From the NCBI GenBank assembly GCA_029569475.1, contig JAKQSZ010000031.1, forward strand, positions 10,393 through 74,392: a DNA stretch of 64,000 bases, given 5' to 3'. This DNA comes from Candidatus Eiseniibacteriota bacterium (GTDB taxonomy: Bacteria > Eisenbacteria > RBG-16-71-46 > CAIMUX01). The position numbers and the translations under genes were made by a program. The notes beneath the pieces were generated by a model that was given only the letters and a program-made list of their open reading frames with translations, had not been told where the DNA came from and searched no databases. Positions 53,590 through 61,967 of this stretch are shown here, one piece after another (within the stretch, counting starts at the first letter, position 1; each line of letters begins with the position of its first letter).

Positions 53590-53686
53590 GATCGCATCCT
53601 GCTTTCCGCGGCCCTGTCTGCGCTCGATCGCGGGTCCACCGCGAAGCGCCTCGTCTGTCTGTCCAGCGTGTTCCGGTTCCGCCCGG

Positions 53687-55354
53687 TCAGCCTCCCAGGG
53701 AGAACTCCGGAATCGGAACGCGGACCCCGAAGCGGATCTCCTTGGCGGACTCCTGGTAGGCGCCAGTCCCGTTGATCAGGTACCCCGCGGCGAGGCCGGG
53801 GGAGAAGATGCCGCCCCGCAGGCTGAGCTGCACCATGCCGTCCAGGGTCCAGTCGATCCGGGCGTCGATTTCTGTCCCGAGGTCGGTGGCCGTGCTGACC
53901 CGGTTGGGGTCGTTCGCCTCGTAGCCGAACTCGTCTCCCGACGGGGAGATGACACCGTCGCCATTGCGGTCGTGCCAGGCCCGGACGGGTTCATTCGCGC
54001 GGATGATGTTGTAGCTGCCGGTCACGTTGAGGTTGTTCCGCAGCCGGAACCCGCCGAAGACCTGGAAGAGGAGCGTGTTCTCCAGGCCGCGGTAGCCCCG
54101 CACGAACGGGGATCCGAGCCCTTCGGGGACGATGCCCAGCTCGTCCAGCGCCAGCCCATCCTCCCAGACCTCGGTCAGGTAGAAGTTGCCTTGGGTGCGC
54201 AACGAGTTGAAGTTGCCCTCGCTGGTGTGGTCGAAGGCGAGTTCCCGTCCCGAGCCGAAGCCGAAGGCGGCGCCCAGCGTGAGCCTCGATTGGTTCATGG
54301 TCAGGCGGCCGAAGATGTTCGTGCCCGTGAGATCGCCGTTGTTGCGGCCCAGTTCCTCCCCGGCGCCGGAGTTCAGGTTGTTGACGCGGTCGACGCCCTG
54401 GAGCAGGTCCGCCTCCGCCTCAAGCCGGAACACCCCGCGCTCCGCCCTGGCGGCGAGCCCGAGGACCCGCGCCCGGCTGATGTTCGGACGGAAGCGCGCG
54501 TCGAGGAAACCCTGCTCGTTGGGGAGGTAGGTCGAGCCGTCGGCGTTGGAGCGGTCGATGTAGTAGACAAGGAACGGGTTGAGCATCAGCCCGCGTCCCG
54601 GGGACTGGTAGCGGACCTCGGCATAGTAGAGGTCGGCATCGCGTCCGTCACCGACACTGTCGGGCCGGCCAGGTCCCGTCCACAGGTCGGCGTCCACCAG
54701 TCCGTCGGTACCTTCGGACATCTTGGCGTATCCGCCGCCGACCGACGTATGCCAGCGATCGAGGTCCTTGTACACCTGAAGGCCGGGTGCGTCCATGTCG
54801 AGGACCAGCAGGTTGCCCAGGCCGTATTGCTGGCGTCCCAGGTACCAGCGTGTTCCGGTGCCACGGTGCCGGTAGGAGAGAAACGCCCAATCCGCCTGCA
54901 GGTGGAAGGAGTTGCTCTTGTTGTTGTAGAGGTTGCTGAACCCGGGCCGGTCGCGATCCGGGGGCTGGTTGTCGATCCCCCAGACGCCATGGGCCAGGTC
55001 AAGGCTCATGTTGAAGTTCAGGTCATCGGAGAGGATCAGGCGCGGGCGGAGGGTCAGCCGCTGGGTCCAGAAGGCGTTGTCGTCGCCATAGGTCCCGCTG
55101 CCGAGGGTGTCGGCGGCCCGGGCCCCGAGAAAGAAGTCCTCCTGGCGGTAGGCATCGCTGCGGAACTCGCCGGAAAGGGTCAGGCGGGATCGCGGGGCAG
55201 CGGCGGGAGCATCCCCGGAAGGCGCCGGCTTCTCCTGCGCGCCTTGCGCCCACGCTTCGACCGGCCACGCCACCATGAGGCCGGCCAGCCAGGCGCCGGC
55301 CAGCGCGGCGCCGGCCAGCATCTGCATCCCCAGTCTCGCAGCCCAGATCCGCAT
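53687..55354 (-). CDS. large outer-membrane beta-barrel protein (alginate-export-like)
   Basis: 555 aa; SD GGAGCGGAGG before the ATG. A signal peptide ends near EAWA-QG. The mature protein is a long run of amphipathic strands separated by Asp/Gly/Asn-rich turns, with blocks such as FWTQRLTLRPRLILSDDLNFNMSLD, RWYLGRQQYGLGN and FFLGARAAD that recall AlgE-type export barrels. About eighteen strands are likely. A loop contains DRNGDGVISPSGDE, an EF-hand-like calcium site. The C-terminus IRFGVRVPIPEFSLGG lacks the usual final aromatic. It lies 97 bp upstream of paralogue A and may feed an envelope-spanning complex. Confidence 0.75.
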   Translation of the reverse strand: MRIWAARLGMQMLAGAALAGAWLAGLMVAWPVEAWAQGAQEKPAPSGDAPAAAPRSRLTLSGEFRSDAYRQEDFFLGARAADTLGSGTYGDDNAFWTQRLTLRPRLILSDDLNFNMSLDLAHGVWGIDNQPPDRDRPGFSNLYNNKSNSFHLQADWAFLSYRHRGTGTRWYLGRQQYGLGNLLVLDMDAPGLQVYKDLDRWHTSVGGGYAKMSEGTDGLVDADLWTGPGRPDSVGDGRDADLYYAEVRYQSPGRGLMLNPFLVYYIDRSNADGSTYLPNEQGFLDARFRPNISRARVLGLAARAERGVFRLEAEADLLQGVDRVNNLNSGAGEELGRNNGDLTGTNIFGRLTMNQSRLTLGAAFGFGSGRELAFDHTSEGNFNSLRTQGNFYLTEVWEDGLALDELGIVPEGLGSPFVRGYRGLENTLLFQVFGGFRLRNNLNVTGSYNIIRANEPVRAWHDRNGDGVISPSGDEFGYEANDPNRVSTATDLGTEIDARIDWTLDGMVQLSLRGGIFSPGLAAGYLINGTGAYQESAKEIRFGVRVPIPEFSLGG

Positions 55355-55595
55355 GCCTCCGCTCCTTTCCTTGCGTCCGAAACCTGAAGCATCTTACCCG
55401 CCGCGGCTCATCGTGCCACCTGATATTCGACCGCCCCCGGCGCCTTTCCACTCCCCCGCCGGCTCATCAAACGCGCGGCACGACGGTCGCGGAGCCATGC
55501 CATGATGGACCGCGAGCAGCGGAGAAGCGGCCCCCGTCCGGCTCGGGCCGGGCGCCCGGGCCTGGCGGCCCGGCAGGCAGCGGAAGGAGAAACTC

Positions 55596-56081
55596 ATGCA
55601 GTCGATCGATCCAGCGGACACCACCGCCCGGCCGGCCGGCGGATCCGGCCGTTTCCCGGTCACCACGGACATCGAGGTCCGGTTCCGGGACTGCGATCCG
55701 ATGAACCACGTGAACAACGCGGTCTACGCCACCTACCTCGAGGTCGGACGCCAGGCCTACTGGTCGCGGTTCATCAACGACGGCGACTACCAGAAGGTCC
55801 CCTTCATCCTCGCGCGGCTGGCCATCGATTACCGCAGCCCGGCGCGCACCGGCGAAACCGTCCGGGTGGCCCTGCGGGTGGCATGGGTCAGCGATCATTC
55901 CTTCGGCATCGAATACGAGCTTCGTGAGGCCCGCGGCGGCCGGCTTCTGGCCGAGGCCCGTTCGGTGCAGGTGGCCTACGACTACCGGGCCGGGCAGGTC
56001 GTCGCGCTCTCCGACGAGCTCAGGTCGGCTTTGATCACTGTAGAGGGCCGGCCGCTTCCGGCGCGTCCCGACACCTGGTGA
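55596..56081 (+). CDS. acyl-CoA thioesterase of the 4HBT/YbgC family
   Basis: 161 aa; SD AAGGAG. The hot-dog fold active-site segment RFRDCDPMNHVNNAVYATYLE contains the catalytic Asp and the N-H-V-N-N pattern (residues 32-41). The central helix VGRQAYW and the strand DYRSPARTGETV also fit. It hydrolyses an acyl-CoA thioester in the cytosol. A 16-residue disordered N-terminus precedes the fold. The gene stands alone. Confidence 0.92.
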   Translation: MQSIDPADTTARPAGGSGRFPVTTDIEVRFRDCDPMNHVNNAVYATYLEVGRQAYWSRFINDGDYQKVPFILARLAIDYRSPARTGETVRVALRVAWVSDHSFGIEYELREARGGRLLAEARSVQVAYDYRAGQVVALSDELRSALITVEGRPLPARPDTW

Positions 56082-56121
56082 ACCCTTCGGCCTGGACGCG
56101 GGATTCCAGCATCCGAACAGG

Positions 56122-57150
56122 TCAGGAAAGCTGGCCTTCGCCTCCGAGCACCTCATCCTCGGCCGCATAGTCGAAGGCTTCGGGGTTGGCCGGCTCGGGA
56201 GGATGGCTTCGTTCCCACTCGATCGTCCGGCGCATGGCCTCCCCGGGGTCCACGACCTCCGCATAGCCGAGCTCGGAACGGATCGCCGTGGTGTCGGCGA
56301 CGAGCGACTGCGCGGTGTTCATGTCGTCCCGCAGCTTTTCCGGCAGGCGGTCGTTGGCGATGGCGACCACGCGGCCGTTCCATCCCGCGCCCCGGGCGAT
56401 GCGCTCGATCCATTGCCGTTCGCTCCCCGCCCCGGCCTCGGCCACATTGTACGTCCGCCCGGCCGCCCGTTCGTTGGTGACCGCCAGGACCACGGCGTGA
56501 GCCATGTCCTCCGCGAAACCGCGATTGCAGCGCCAGTTTGCCATCTCCTCGCTCAGGAGAATGGCCGGCCGGCCGTCGTCCATCCGCTTGAGGTAGCTGA
56601 AGAGCCGGTGCTGGCGGTCGCCCGGTCCATAGACCATCGGATAGCGCACGATGGTCGCGGGCAGGCCGGGCTCGCTCTGGAGCAGCCGCTCGATCAGGAC
56701 TTTGTCGTAGTGGAACATCAGATTGTCCGGGCCCGGGACTTTCTCCCGGTAGGGATAGAACTTCAGGCGCAGCGGCGCGTCCTCGCGGATGGGCACGTCG
56801 AGCAGCGGGCCCGGCTCCGTCCCGATCAGGCGCCCGTAGGCGCGGTAGACATCCATGCTGCTGATGGCGACCAGGCGGCGCGCCACGCCCCGGAAGACCT
56901 CGAGAGCGCTCCAGGCATCTTGCGGAATGACCAGGGCCATGTGGAGCGCAACCTCGGGGGCAAATCCACGCAGGACCTCGGCGTGCTTCTCGATCTCCCG
57001 GCAGTCGCCGGTGAACCGGATCACCTCGGCGGGGAGGTCAGCTTCGGTCTTGCCCCGGTTGAAGATCGCGACGTCGTGCCCGAGGGCGTGCAGCCTCCGG
57101 ACGATGTGAGGGCCCGTGAAGGCGGTGCCGCCGATCACGAGAACGCGCAT
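56122..57150 (-). CDS. NAD-dependent epimerase/dehydratase family (extended SDR) protein
   Basis: 342 aa from the ATG at 57150 (SD AGGAGA); a GTG two codons earlier is too close to the SD. The dinucleotide-binding motif is GGTAFTG (9-15 region), with an Asp in FTGDCRE and the catalytic stretch SSMDVYRAYGR; the Tyr-x-x-x-Lys proton donor is probably FHYDK. Closest pattern is the CSP41-like/nucleotide-sugar reductase group. The product contains a QHRLFSYLKRM loop and a long substrate domain. The substrate is probably a nucleotide sugar. No sugar pathway gene is adjacent. Confidence 0.85.
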   Translation of the reverse strand: MRVLVIGGTAFTGPHIVRRLHALGHDVAIFNRGKTEADLPAEVIRFTGDCREIEKHAEVLRGFAPEVALHMALVIPQDAWSALEVFRGVARRLVAISSMDVYRAYGRLIGTEPGPLLDVPIREDAPLRLKFYPYREKVPGPDNLMFHYDKVLIERLLQSEPGLPATIVRYPMVYGPGDRQHRLFSYLKRMDDGRPAILLSEEMANWRCNRGFAEDMAHAVVLAVTNERAAGRTYNVAEAGAGSERQWIERIARGAGWNGRVVAIANDRLPEKLRDDMNTAQSLVADTTAIRSELGYAEVVDPGEAMRRTIEWERSHPPEPANPEAFDYAAEDEVLGGEGQLS

Positions 57151-57255
57151 GCTCACTCTCCTCTTGCGATGGGGAGACCGATCCGGGACCGGCTCCGTTG
57201 TGTGACTGCACGGGCGGCCGCCGTCCCCTGGAGTCGCCGAGATCTACGGATCAGC

Positions 57256-58905
57256 TCACGCCCGGGACAGCCGGTCGAGAGCTTCGTTCCACTCCTGCCG
57301 CCGTTCCGCCAGCCAGGCCTCGGTGGTTCCGTAAGCCATCAGCGTGAACCCTACCCGGCTGCCCTGTTCGTCCGGCGCGACGCCCCACTCCAGGAAGACC
57401 GGCTGGGGCGACGTGAAGACGGCGGCCCCGCTTCCCGAGGGATGCAGGTGACGCACCCGTCCGATATGGGGTGCGCCCCCCGGCAGCGTGAACTCGAAGC
57501 GGCCGCCTTCCCGGGGCTCCAGGATGGCCGAATCCGCCAGCCAGGAACGGAGCCCCTCCTGGCTGTTCAGCTTCGTCATGGTTTGTTCCAGCGACAACGG
57601 TACGCGCCGCCGCAGGTGAACCTCGCGTTTCTCCCGGCCCGCCCCGCTCTGGAGGAAGAACTCCAGCGTCGTCAGCACGCTGGCCCAGCCCTCTTCGTGC
57701 AGGCGCCGTTGCAGGTCCCACTCGGCCCCGCTTCCCCAACCTTCGTGCGCCAGACGCACGCGGCAGAGGCCCGGCTGGTTGGGTTCGGGCAGGAGCCGGA
57801 TCGTGACCTTGGTCGTTTCCCCCAGCTCGGGGATGTCCCAGGAGTAGCGGAGGGTCTCGGAAGGGTGAGCCTCTTCCACCCGTCCGCAGATCTCGCCGTA
57901 GTTGTCCCAGAGAAAGACGAAGGGAGCCTGGCTGCGCGCCTCGAAATCGGTCCAGCCGGTGAACCAGCGGCGCAGGAGATAGGCGTCGGTCAGGGCGTTC
58001 CACACCCTCCCCGGTGTCGCCTCGATTTCCCGCTCCAGCGTGAAGACGCCGGTGCCGGCGGCCTTGCGGGTGAGGGGCGCGCGGGACAGGTAATCGGCCA
58101 GGCGCCGGAATCGCTTGTCCCAGAGCGCCGTCACGATCGGCCGCTCGCCTTCCATGAGAGCAAAGGAGCGCAGGGTCATCGTCATCTCGACCCCGTCGGG
58201 GCGCACCCAGAACGATACCCCCAGCAGTCCGCGCTTGCCTCCCTCGCTCCAGGTCAGGCGCAGGTGCCGGTCGGATTCGATACGCAGGAATCTCGCCTCG
58301 AGGGCTCGCCCGGTGTCGAGGGTCACGCCGGTGATCTCGCCCCCCTCCTCATCGACCAGGAAGGCATCCCGAGCCATCCACGCGGAGAGGCCGGCCGTTG
58401 TGGTCCACGCCCGGAAGACGCGGTGCGCCGGCGCCTCGAAGAAACGCTGGGAACGGAAATAGAAAAGGTGCTTCCCCTCCCCTTCCTCTTCCAGCAGGAA
58501 CCGCAGATTCAGCAGGACCTTGTCCCACTCCAGGGCCACGGCGCGGAAGCGCGGCTCCCACTCCCGCTCCTCGGGCAGCCCGCTGTGCACGAAGGTCAGC
58601 CGGGTCCCCCCGGCCACGTCATCCAGTTCGAAGGAGGCGGTGGAGGTCGCGTCGTCGGCCTCCATGTACCAGGAGAGGACCAGCTTCTGGTCCGGGATCA
58701 GCTCCAGGATCTCGCCGGTCGCGCTGGCCGGCACGGCCGAGTCGCGCCACTCGACCGAGAAGGCCGAACCGGTCTGCGGGGTCATCGACACTGAGGCAAA
58801 GAGCCACCGCGACATCGCCCCGGGATCGAGCAGGGCCTTGAAGACCCGGGCACGAGGGGCGGCGATGGTCAACGAGCGTTCGACTCTTCGTTCCTGCGGG
58901 CTCAT
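57256..58905 (-). CDS. protein of four tandem SRPBCC/AHSA1-like domains
   Basis: 549 aa from the ATG at 58905 (SD GGAGGA), overlapping the lipoprotein stop as TGATG. Four successive START-like (AHSA1) modules of about 135 residues can be seen. Each opens with the pattern I-x-A-x-x-x-V-F/W-x-A-L-T/D: SLTIAAPRARVFKALLDP, RFFEAPAHRVFRAWTT, EREIEATPGRVWNALTD, and a shorter, diverged fourth beginning VPLSLEQTMTKLNS. Each has the L-x-x-W helix (MSRWLF, LSAWMA, LRRWFTG, LRSWLA). AHSA1 domains bind hydrophobic ligands or activate Hsp90. No known protein with four copies comes to mind. It is cytosolic. Confidence 0.8.
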   Translation of the reverse strand: MSPQERRVERSLTIAAPRARVFKALLDPGAMSRWLFASVSMTPQTGSAFSVEWRDSAVPASATGEILELIPDQKLVLSWYMEADDATSTASFELDDVAGGTRLTFVHSGLPEEREWEPRFRAVALEWDKVLLNLRFLLEEEGEGKHLFYFRSQRFFEAPAHRVFRAWTTTAGLSAWMARDAFLVDEEGGEITGVTLDTGRALEARFLRIESDRHLRLTWSEGGKRGLLGVSFWVRPDGVEMTMTLRSFALMEGERPIVTALWDKRFRRLADYLSRAPLTRKAAGTGVFTLEREIEATPGRVWNALTDAYLLRRWFTGWTDFEARSQAPFVFLWDNYGEICGRVEEAHPSETLRYSWDIPELGETTKVTIRLLPEPNQPGLCRVRLAHEGWGSGAEWDLQRRLHEEGWASVLTTLEFFLQSGAGREKREVHLRRRVPLSLEQTMTKLNSQEGLRSWLADSAILEPREGGRFEFTLPGGAPHIGRVRHLHPSGSGAAVFTSPQPVFLEWGVAPDEQGSRVGFTLMAYGTTEAWLAERRQEWNEALDRLSRA

Positions 58906-59276
58906 CAGTCCTCCATGCTCGAGTTGTAGCTGTACGACTTGACCCGGCCCTGGGGATCGAACCGGAGATAGAGGTCGCGAGACCGCAAGTGCTCCCCGAA
59001 GAGGCGGAACTTGTAGTGCACGTAGGTCCAGGTGGAATCGCCGTCGTCGATGCCGCGGCGGTAGGGCATCCCGAAGAGCCCCATCAACTGCAGCTTGGTC
59101 GTCTGGCCGATCTCGATCGACTGGACGCGGTCCGGCGGAAAGCTCCGGCCTACGGTTGCGCAGCCGGAGAATGTGGAGGCGGCGCTCAACGCGACACCGG
59201 CAATGAGCAAACCCGCCATCGCGCGTGGGAGCCAACACGTCACCGGGTACCAGATATCGCGACGACGGGTCTTCAT
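58905..59276 (-). CDS. BamE/SmpA-like outer-membrane lipoprotein
   Basis: 123 aa. A basic start and a hydrophobic helix lead to the lipobox STFSGC (Cys about 39). The mature part follows the SmpA/OmlA fold: VQSIEIGQTTKLQLMGLFGMPYRRG, then TWTYVHYKFR and a charged last strand. In other bacteria BamE is a small lipoprotein of the BAM complex. This one is short, and the link to the SRPBCC gene (TGATG overlap) is not usual. It is divergent from the M48 gene. Confidence 0.75.
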   Translation of the reverse strand: MKTRRRDIWYPVTCWLPRAMAGLLIAGVALSAASTFSGCATVGRSFPPDRVQSIEIGQTTKLQLMGLFGMPYRRGIDDGDSTWTYVHYKFRLFGEHLRSRDLYLRFDPQGRVKSYSYNSSMED

Positions 59277-59502
59277 GCCTATCCTCCGCTGGTTTCCTGG
59301 GCCCCCGCCGCCGAACCCGGTCCGGCGTCGCGTGAACCTGACTCCAGGCCATCATAGTCGCGGGCAGAACGGACCGTAACAACAGCTCTTGAGAAGGGTC
59401 AATCGCCGGATGTCGGCTTCCTCCGCTGCCGGCGGCGCCGCGCCTCCTGAATGCGGAGGCGTGGAGCCGCCGGCATGGCCGCGAGGGACAAGGGGACCGA
59501 CT

Positions 59503-59532
59503 TTGGCCCGCAAATGGCGTCTGCGATATCAT
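59503..59532 (+). promoter_or_regulatory. probable promoter of the M48/DUF3810 operon
   Basis: TTGGCC and TATCAT are 18 nt apart. The expected start is about 59539, so the four-hairpin array (59593-59685) would lie in the untranslated leader of about 165 nt. Confidence 0.35.
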
Positions 59533-59592
59533 ACCGCCGGAAGGCTCCTGGGGGGCGGCGGCTGGCGGACCCCGCGATGGTGGATTGCGAGA

Positions 59593-59685
59593 TCCGGATG
59601 GACCGGACGGGCGGGGTCCGGCAACACCGGACAGGTGCGAGGGTCCGCAACCAACGGACCAGGTCAGGGATCCGGCGCGGCCGGA
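59593..59685 (+). repeat. array of four small hairpins in the M48 leader
   Basis: Four hairpins follow one another at 24-28 nt spacing. Three have the identical stem TCCGG/CCGGA (59593-59607, 59617-59631, 59671-59685) with different 5-nt loops (ATGGA, CAACA, CGCGG). One has the 6-bp stem GGTCCG/CGGACC (59642-59660). The last ends directly at the SD GGAGGAG of the M48 gene. It looks like a regulatory RNA or protein-binding array, or a diverged tandem repeat. Confidence 0.6.
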
Positions 59686-59702
59686 CGGAGGAGACGCAGA
59701 GC

Positions 59703-60500
59703 ATGAAAACATCCGTTCGCAAGACCATGAAACGGACAGTGACGATCTGGGGTCTTCTGGCGGTGGCGCTGACCGTCGTCACGTGCAGCACCGTGCCCAT
59801 CACCGGTCGCAGGTCCTTTAACGTGATTCCCGAGCAGCAGGCGATCGCCCTGGGCGCGGACTCCTACCAGCAGGTGCTGGGCCAGTCCAAGGTGATCCAG
59901 AGCGGCCCGGGTCATGACCAGGTGGTGCGGGTCGGGCGGCGCATCGCCGAGATCGCCGACGATCCCGGCTACGAGTGGGAGTTCAACCTGATCGACGATC
60001 CCACGGTCAACGCCTTCTGTCTTCCCGGCGGCAAGGTCGCGGTCTACACCGGGATCCTCCCGGTGGCCGGCTCCGACGCGGGTCTGGCCGTGGTCATGGC
60101 CCACGAGATCGCCCACGCCATCGCGCGTCACGGTTCCGAACGCATGACCAACGATCTCGCCCTGCAGATCGGTCAGGTCGGGCTCGACGTCCTGCTCGGC
60201 CAGAAGAGCGAGCAGACGCGCAGCCTCGTCCTGGCGGCTTACGGCGCCGGAGCGACGGTCGGCGTCATGCTACCCTTCGGCCGCAGCCAGGAGAGCGAGG
60301 CCGACCGCATCGGGCTGGTCTACATGGCGCGCGCCGGCTACGACCCGCACGAGGCCCCCCGTTTCTGGGAGCGCATGATGGCGGCGTCTTCCGGGGGCGG
60401 TCCGCCGGAGTTCCTCAGCACGCACCCCTCGCCCGACACCCGGATCCGCGACCTCAATTCGTGGATTCCGGATGCGATGAAGGAATACCGGCCGCGGTGA
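59703..60500 (+). CDS. M48 family zinc metallopeptidase, probable lipoprotein
   Basis: 265 aa from the ATG at 59703 (SD GGAGGAG). The signal segment ends in VVTC (Cys28), a fair lipobox. The M48 site is HEIAH (134-138) with the third ligand in ESEADRIGL; NAFCLPGGKVAVYTG is another family motif. It resembles LoiP/BepA-type periplasmic peptidases that deal with outer-membrane proteins. The DUF3810 gene starts inside its stop codon (GTGA), so both are made together. Confidence 0.92.
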   Translation: MKTSVRKTMKRTVTIWGLLAVALTVVTCSTVPITGRRSFNVIPEQQAIALGADSYQQVLGQSKVIQSGPGHDQVVRVGRRIAEIADDPGYEWEFNLIDDPTVNAFCLPGGKVAVYTGILPVAGSDAGLAVVMAHEIAHAIARHGSERMTNDLALQIGQVGLDVLLGQKSEQTRSLVLAAYGAGATVGVMLPFGRSQESEADRIGLVYMARAGYDPHEAPRFWERMMAASSGGGPPEFLSTHPSPDTRIRDLNSWIPDAMKEYRPR

Positions 60501-61861
60501 GGATCCTGGCCTGGGCGCTGATCCTCCTCGGCGGCCTGTTCGCTCCGTGGCTCGCCTCGCGGATGCCGGCTGTGGTCGAGGCTCTTTACGCCCGGACCCT
60601 CTATCCTCTCCTTGCGGCGATCCTGGGCCGGGTCGGCGGCCTCACGCGGGCAAGCCTGGCCCAGGCGACTCTCCTGATCCTGACGGCCGCGGTCCTGATC
60701 CTCGCCTGGAGATGGATCCGCGCCGGCCTGCGTCTACTGCCTGGACGACGACAACGGTCGGGCCAGGCGGAGGCGCTACCCGGGGAAGCCTCGCCCGCGT
60801 TGGCCACGGCCCGGACCGGCGGGAGCCGCGTTCAGAGGGTTCTGCTGCCCGCCCTGGTTGTCCCCGCCATCGTGGTCTGGACCTTCTTCCTGCTTTGGGG
60901 GCTGAACCACGCGCGTCCGCCCCTCGACCGGCGGCTCGGCCTGGCACGCGTGGAGATGTCCCCGGAACGGCTGGCGCACGTCACGCGCCTCGTGGCGGCG
61001 GAGGTCAACCATACCTACCGGGTGGCCCAGGAAGCCGGCCAGATCCGGCCTGTACCGGACGGCTCGGACCCGCCCGAGGACCTGGCCCGCCGATCCCTCC
61101 GGGATCGTGGCTCTTTCGAAGTTCCCGCCAGCGCGCTTCCGGCGGGAGAAGACCCCGCTCGCCCGCTTCCGGCCGGCGAAGCCCCGGCTCGCACGCTTCC
61201 ATCCGGCGGGGCGGCGAGCGGGACCACGGCCCCGGCCCCACCGGGTGGGCGATCGGTGTTCACCTCGGATCCGCGCGCCATCGCCGATCGCCTGGATGCG
61301 GCCTACCGAGCGCTGATGCCGGCCTACCGGCGTATCGAGCTCTCTTCGCCGAAATCCCCCGCGCTGCTGAGCTGGTTGATGACCCGGGTGGGGCTGAGCG
61401 GCTTCTACTTTCCCTTCTCCGGCGAGGCCACCGTCAACGGCGAGATGCCCGACGCGGCCATCCCCCTGACCATGGCCCACGAGATGGCGCACCAACGGGG
61501 CATCGCGCCCGAGGACGAGGCGAACTTCATGGGCTACCTGGCCTGCCGGGAGAGCGGGCTGGCGGTCGCCCGGTACTCGGCCGCGCTGCGCGCCTACTCC
61601 TGGTGCGCGACCGCGCTCTGGCAGGCTTCGCCCGACAGCTTTCGGGCTCTCCCCCGCGATTTGCTGGAAGAAGGGCCGAGGGCCGACCGCGCGGCCATCC
61701 GTGCCTTCTGGCAGCGCCACCGGAACCCCGTGCACTCGGCTAGCGATCGCGTCAATGACGCCTACCTGAAGTCCTATGGACAGACAGCCGGCACCGCCAG
61801 CTACGATCTCGCCATCGAGCTGCTCGTCGCCTATGAGGCGGCCGGCGGCCTGTCTCCATAG
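60497..61861 (+). CDS. DUF3810-like membrane zinc peptidase
   Basis: 454 aa from GTG at 60497. Three hydrophobic segments lie in the first 150 residues (ILAWALILLGGLFAPWLA, SLAQATLLILTAAVLILAW, VLLPALVVPAIVVWTFFLLWG), then a helical domain with the zinc motif HEMAHQRG (His328) and EANFMGYLACRESG. A linker with the repeated LPAGE-x-PAR unit comes from a 30-bp repeat (61134-61210). DUF3810 proteins are predicted membrane metallopeptidases of unknown substrate. The gene is coupled to the M48 gene and followed closely by the Mur ligase gene. Confidence 0.82.
   Translation: MRILAWALILLGGLFAPWLASRMPAVVEALYARTLYPLLAAILGRVGGLTRASLAQATLLILTAAVLILAWRWIRAGLRLLPGRRQRSGQAEALPGEASPALATARTGGSRVQRVLLPALVVPAIVVWTFFLLWGLNHARPPLDRRLGLARVEMSPERLAHVTRLVAAEVNHTYRVAQEAGQIRPVPDGSDPPEDLARRSLRDRGSFEVPASALPAGEDPARPLPAGEAPARTLPSGGAASGTTAPAPPGGRSVFTSDPRAIADRLDAAYRALMPAYRRIELSSPKSPALLSWLMTRVGLSGFYFPFSGEATVNGEMPDAAIPLTMAHEMAHQRGIAPEDEANFMGYLACRESGLAVARYSAALRAYSWCATALWQASPDSFRALPRDLLEEGPRADRAAIRAFWQRHRNPVHSASDRVNDAYLKSYGQTAGTASYDLAIELLVAYEAAGGLSP
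61134..61210. repeat. 30-bp in-frame repeat inside the DUF3810 gene
   Basis: Two copies and a partial third of a unit beginning CGCTTCCGGC encode ALPAGEDPAR, PLPAGEAPAR and TLPSGG. The stretch forms the linker between the membrane part and the peptidase domain. Confidence 0.75.
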
Positions 61862-61967
61862 CCCGATGGAGGAGTACCGCGCGCTGTCCACGGGACGCCA
61901 GCGGCCGTCCGCAGCCATGCGGGACCCTTCCACCAGCCCACGCCCGCGGCAGTCCGAGGAGGTCGAT

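Noticed and set aside
56203..58794. 863-codon plus frame opposite the epimerase and SRPBCC genes
   Set aside because: Both opposite genes have clear families and SDs; this frame has neither.
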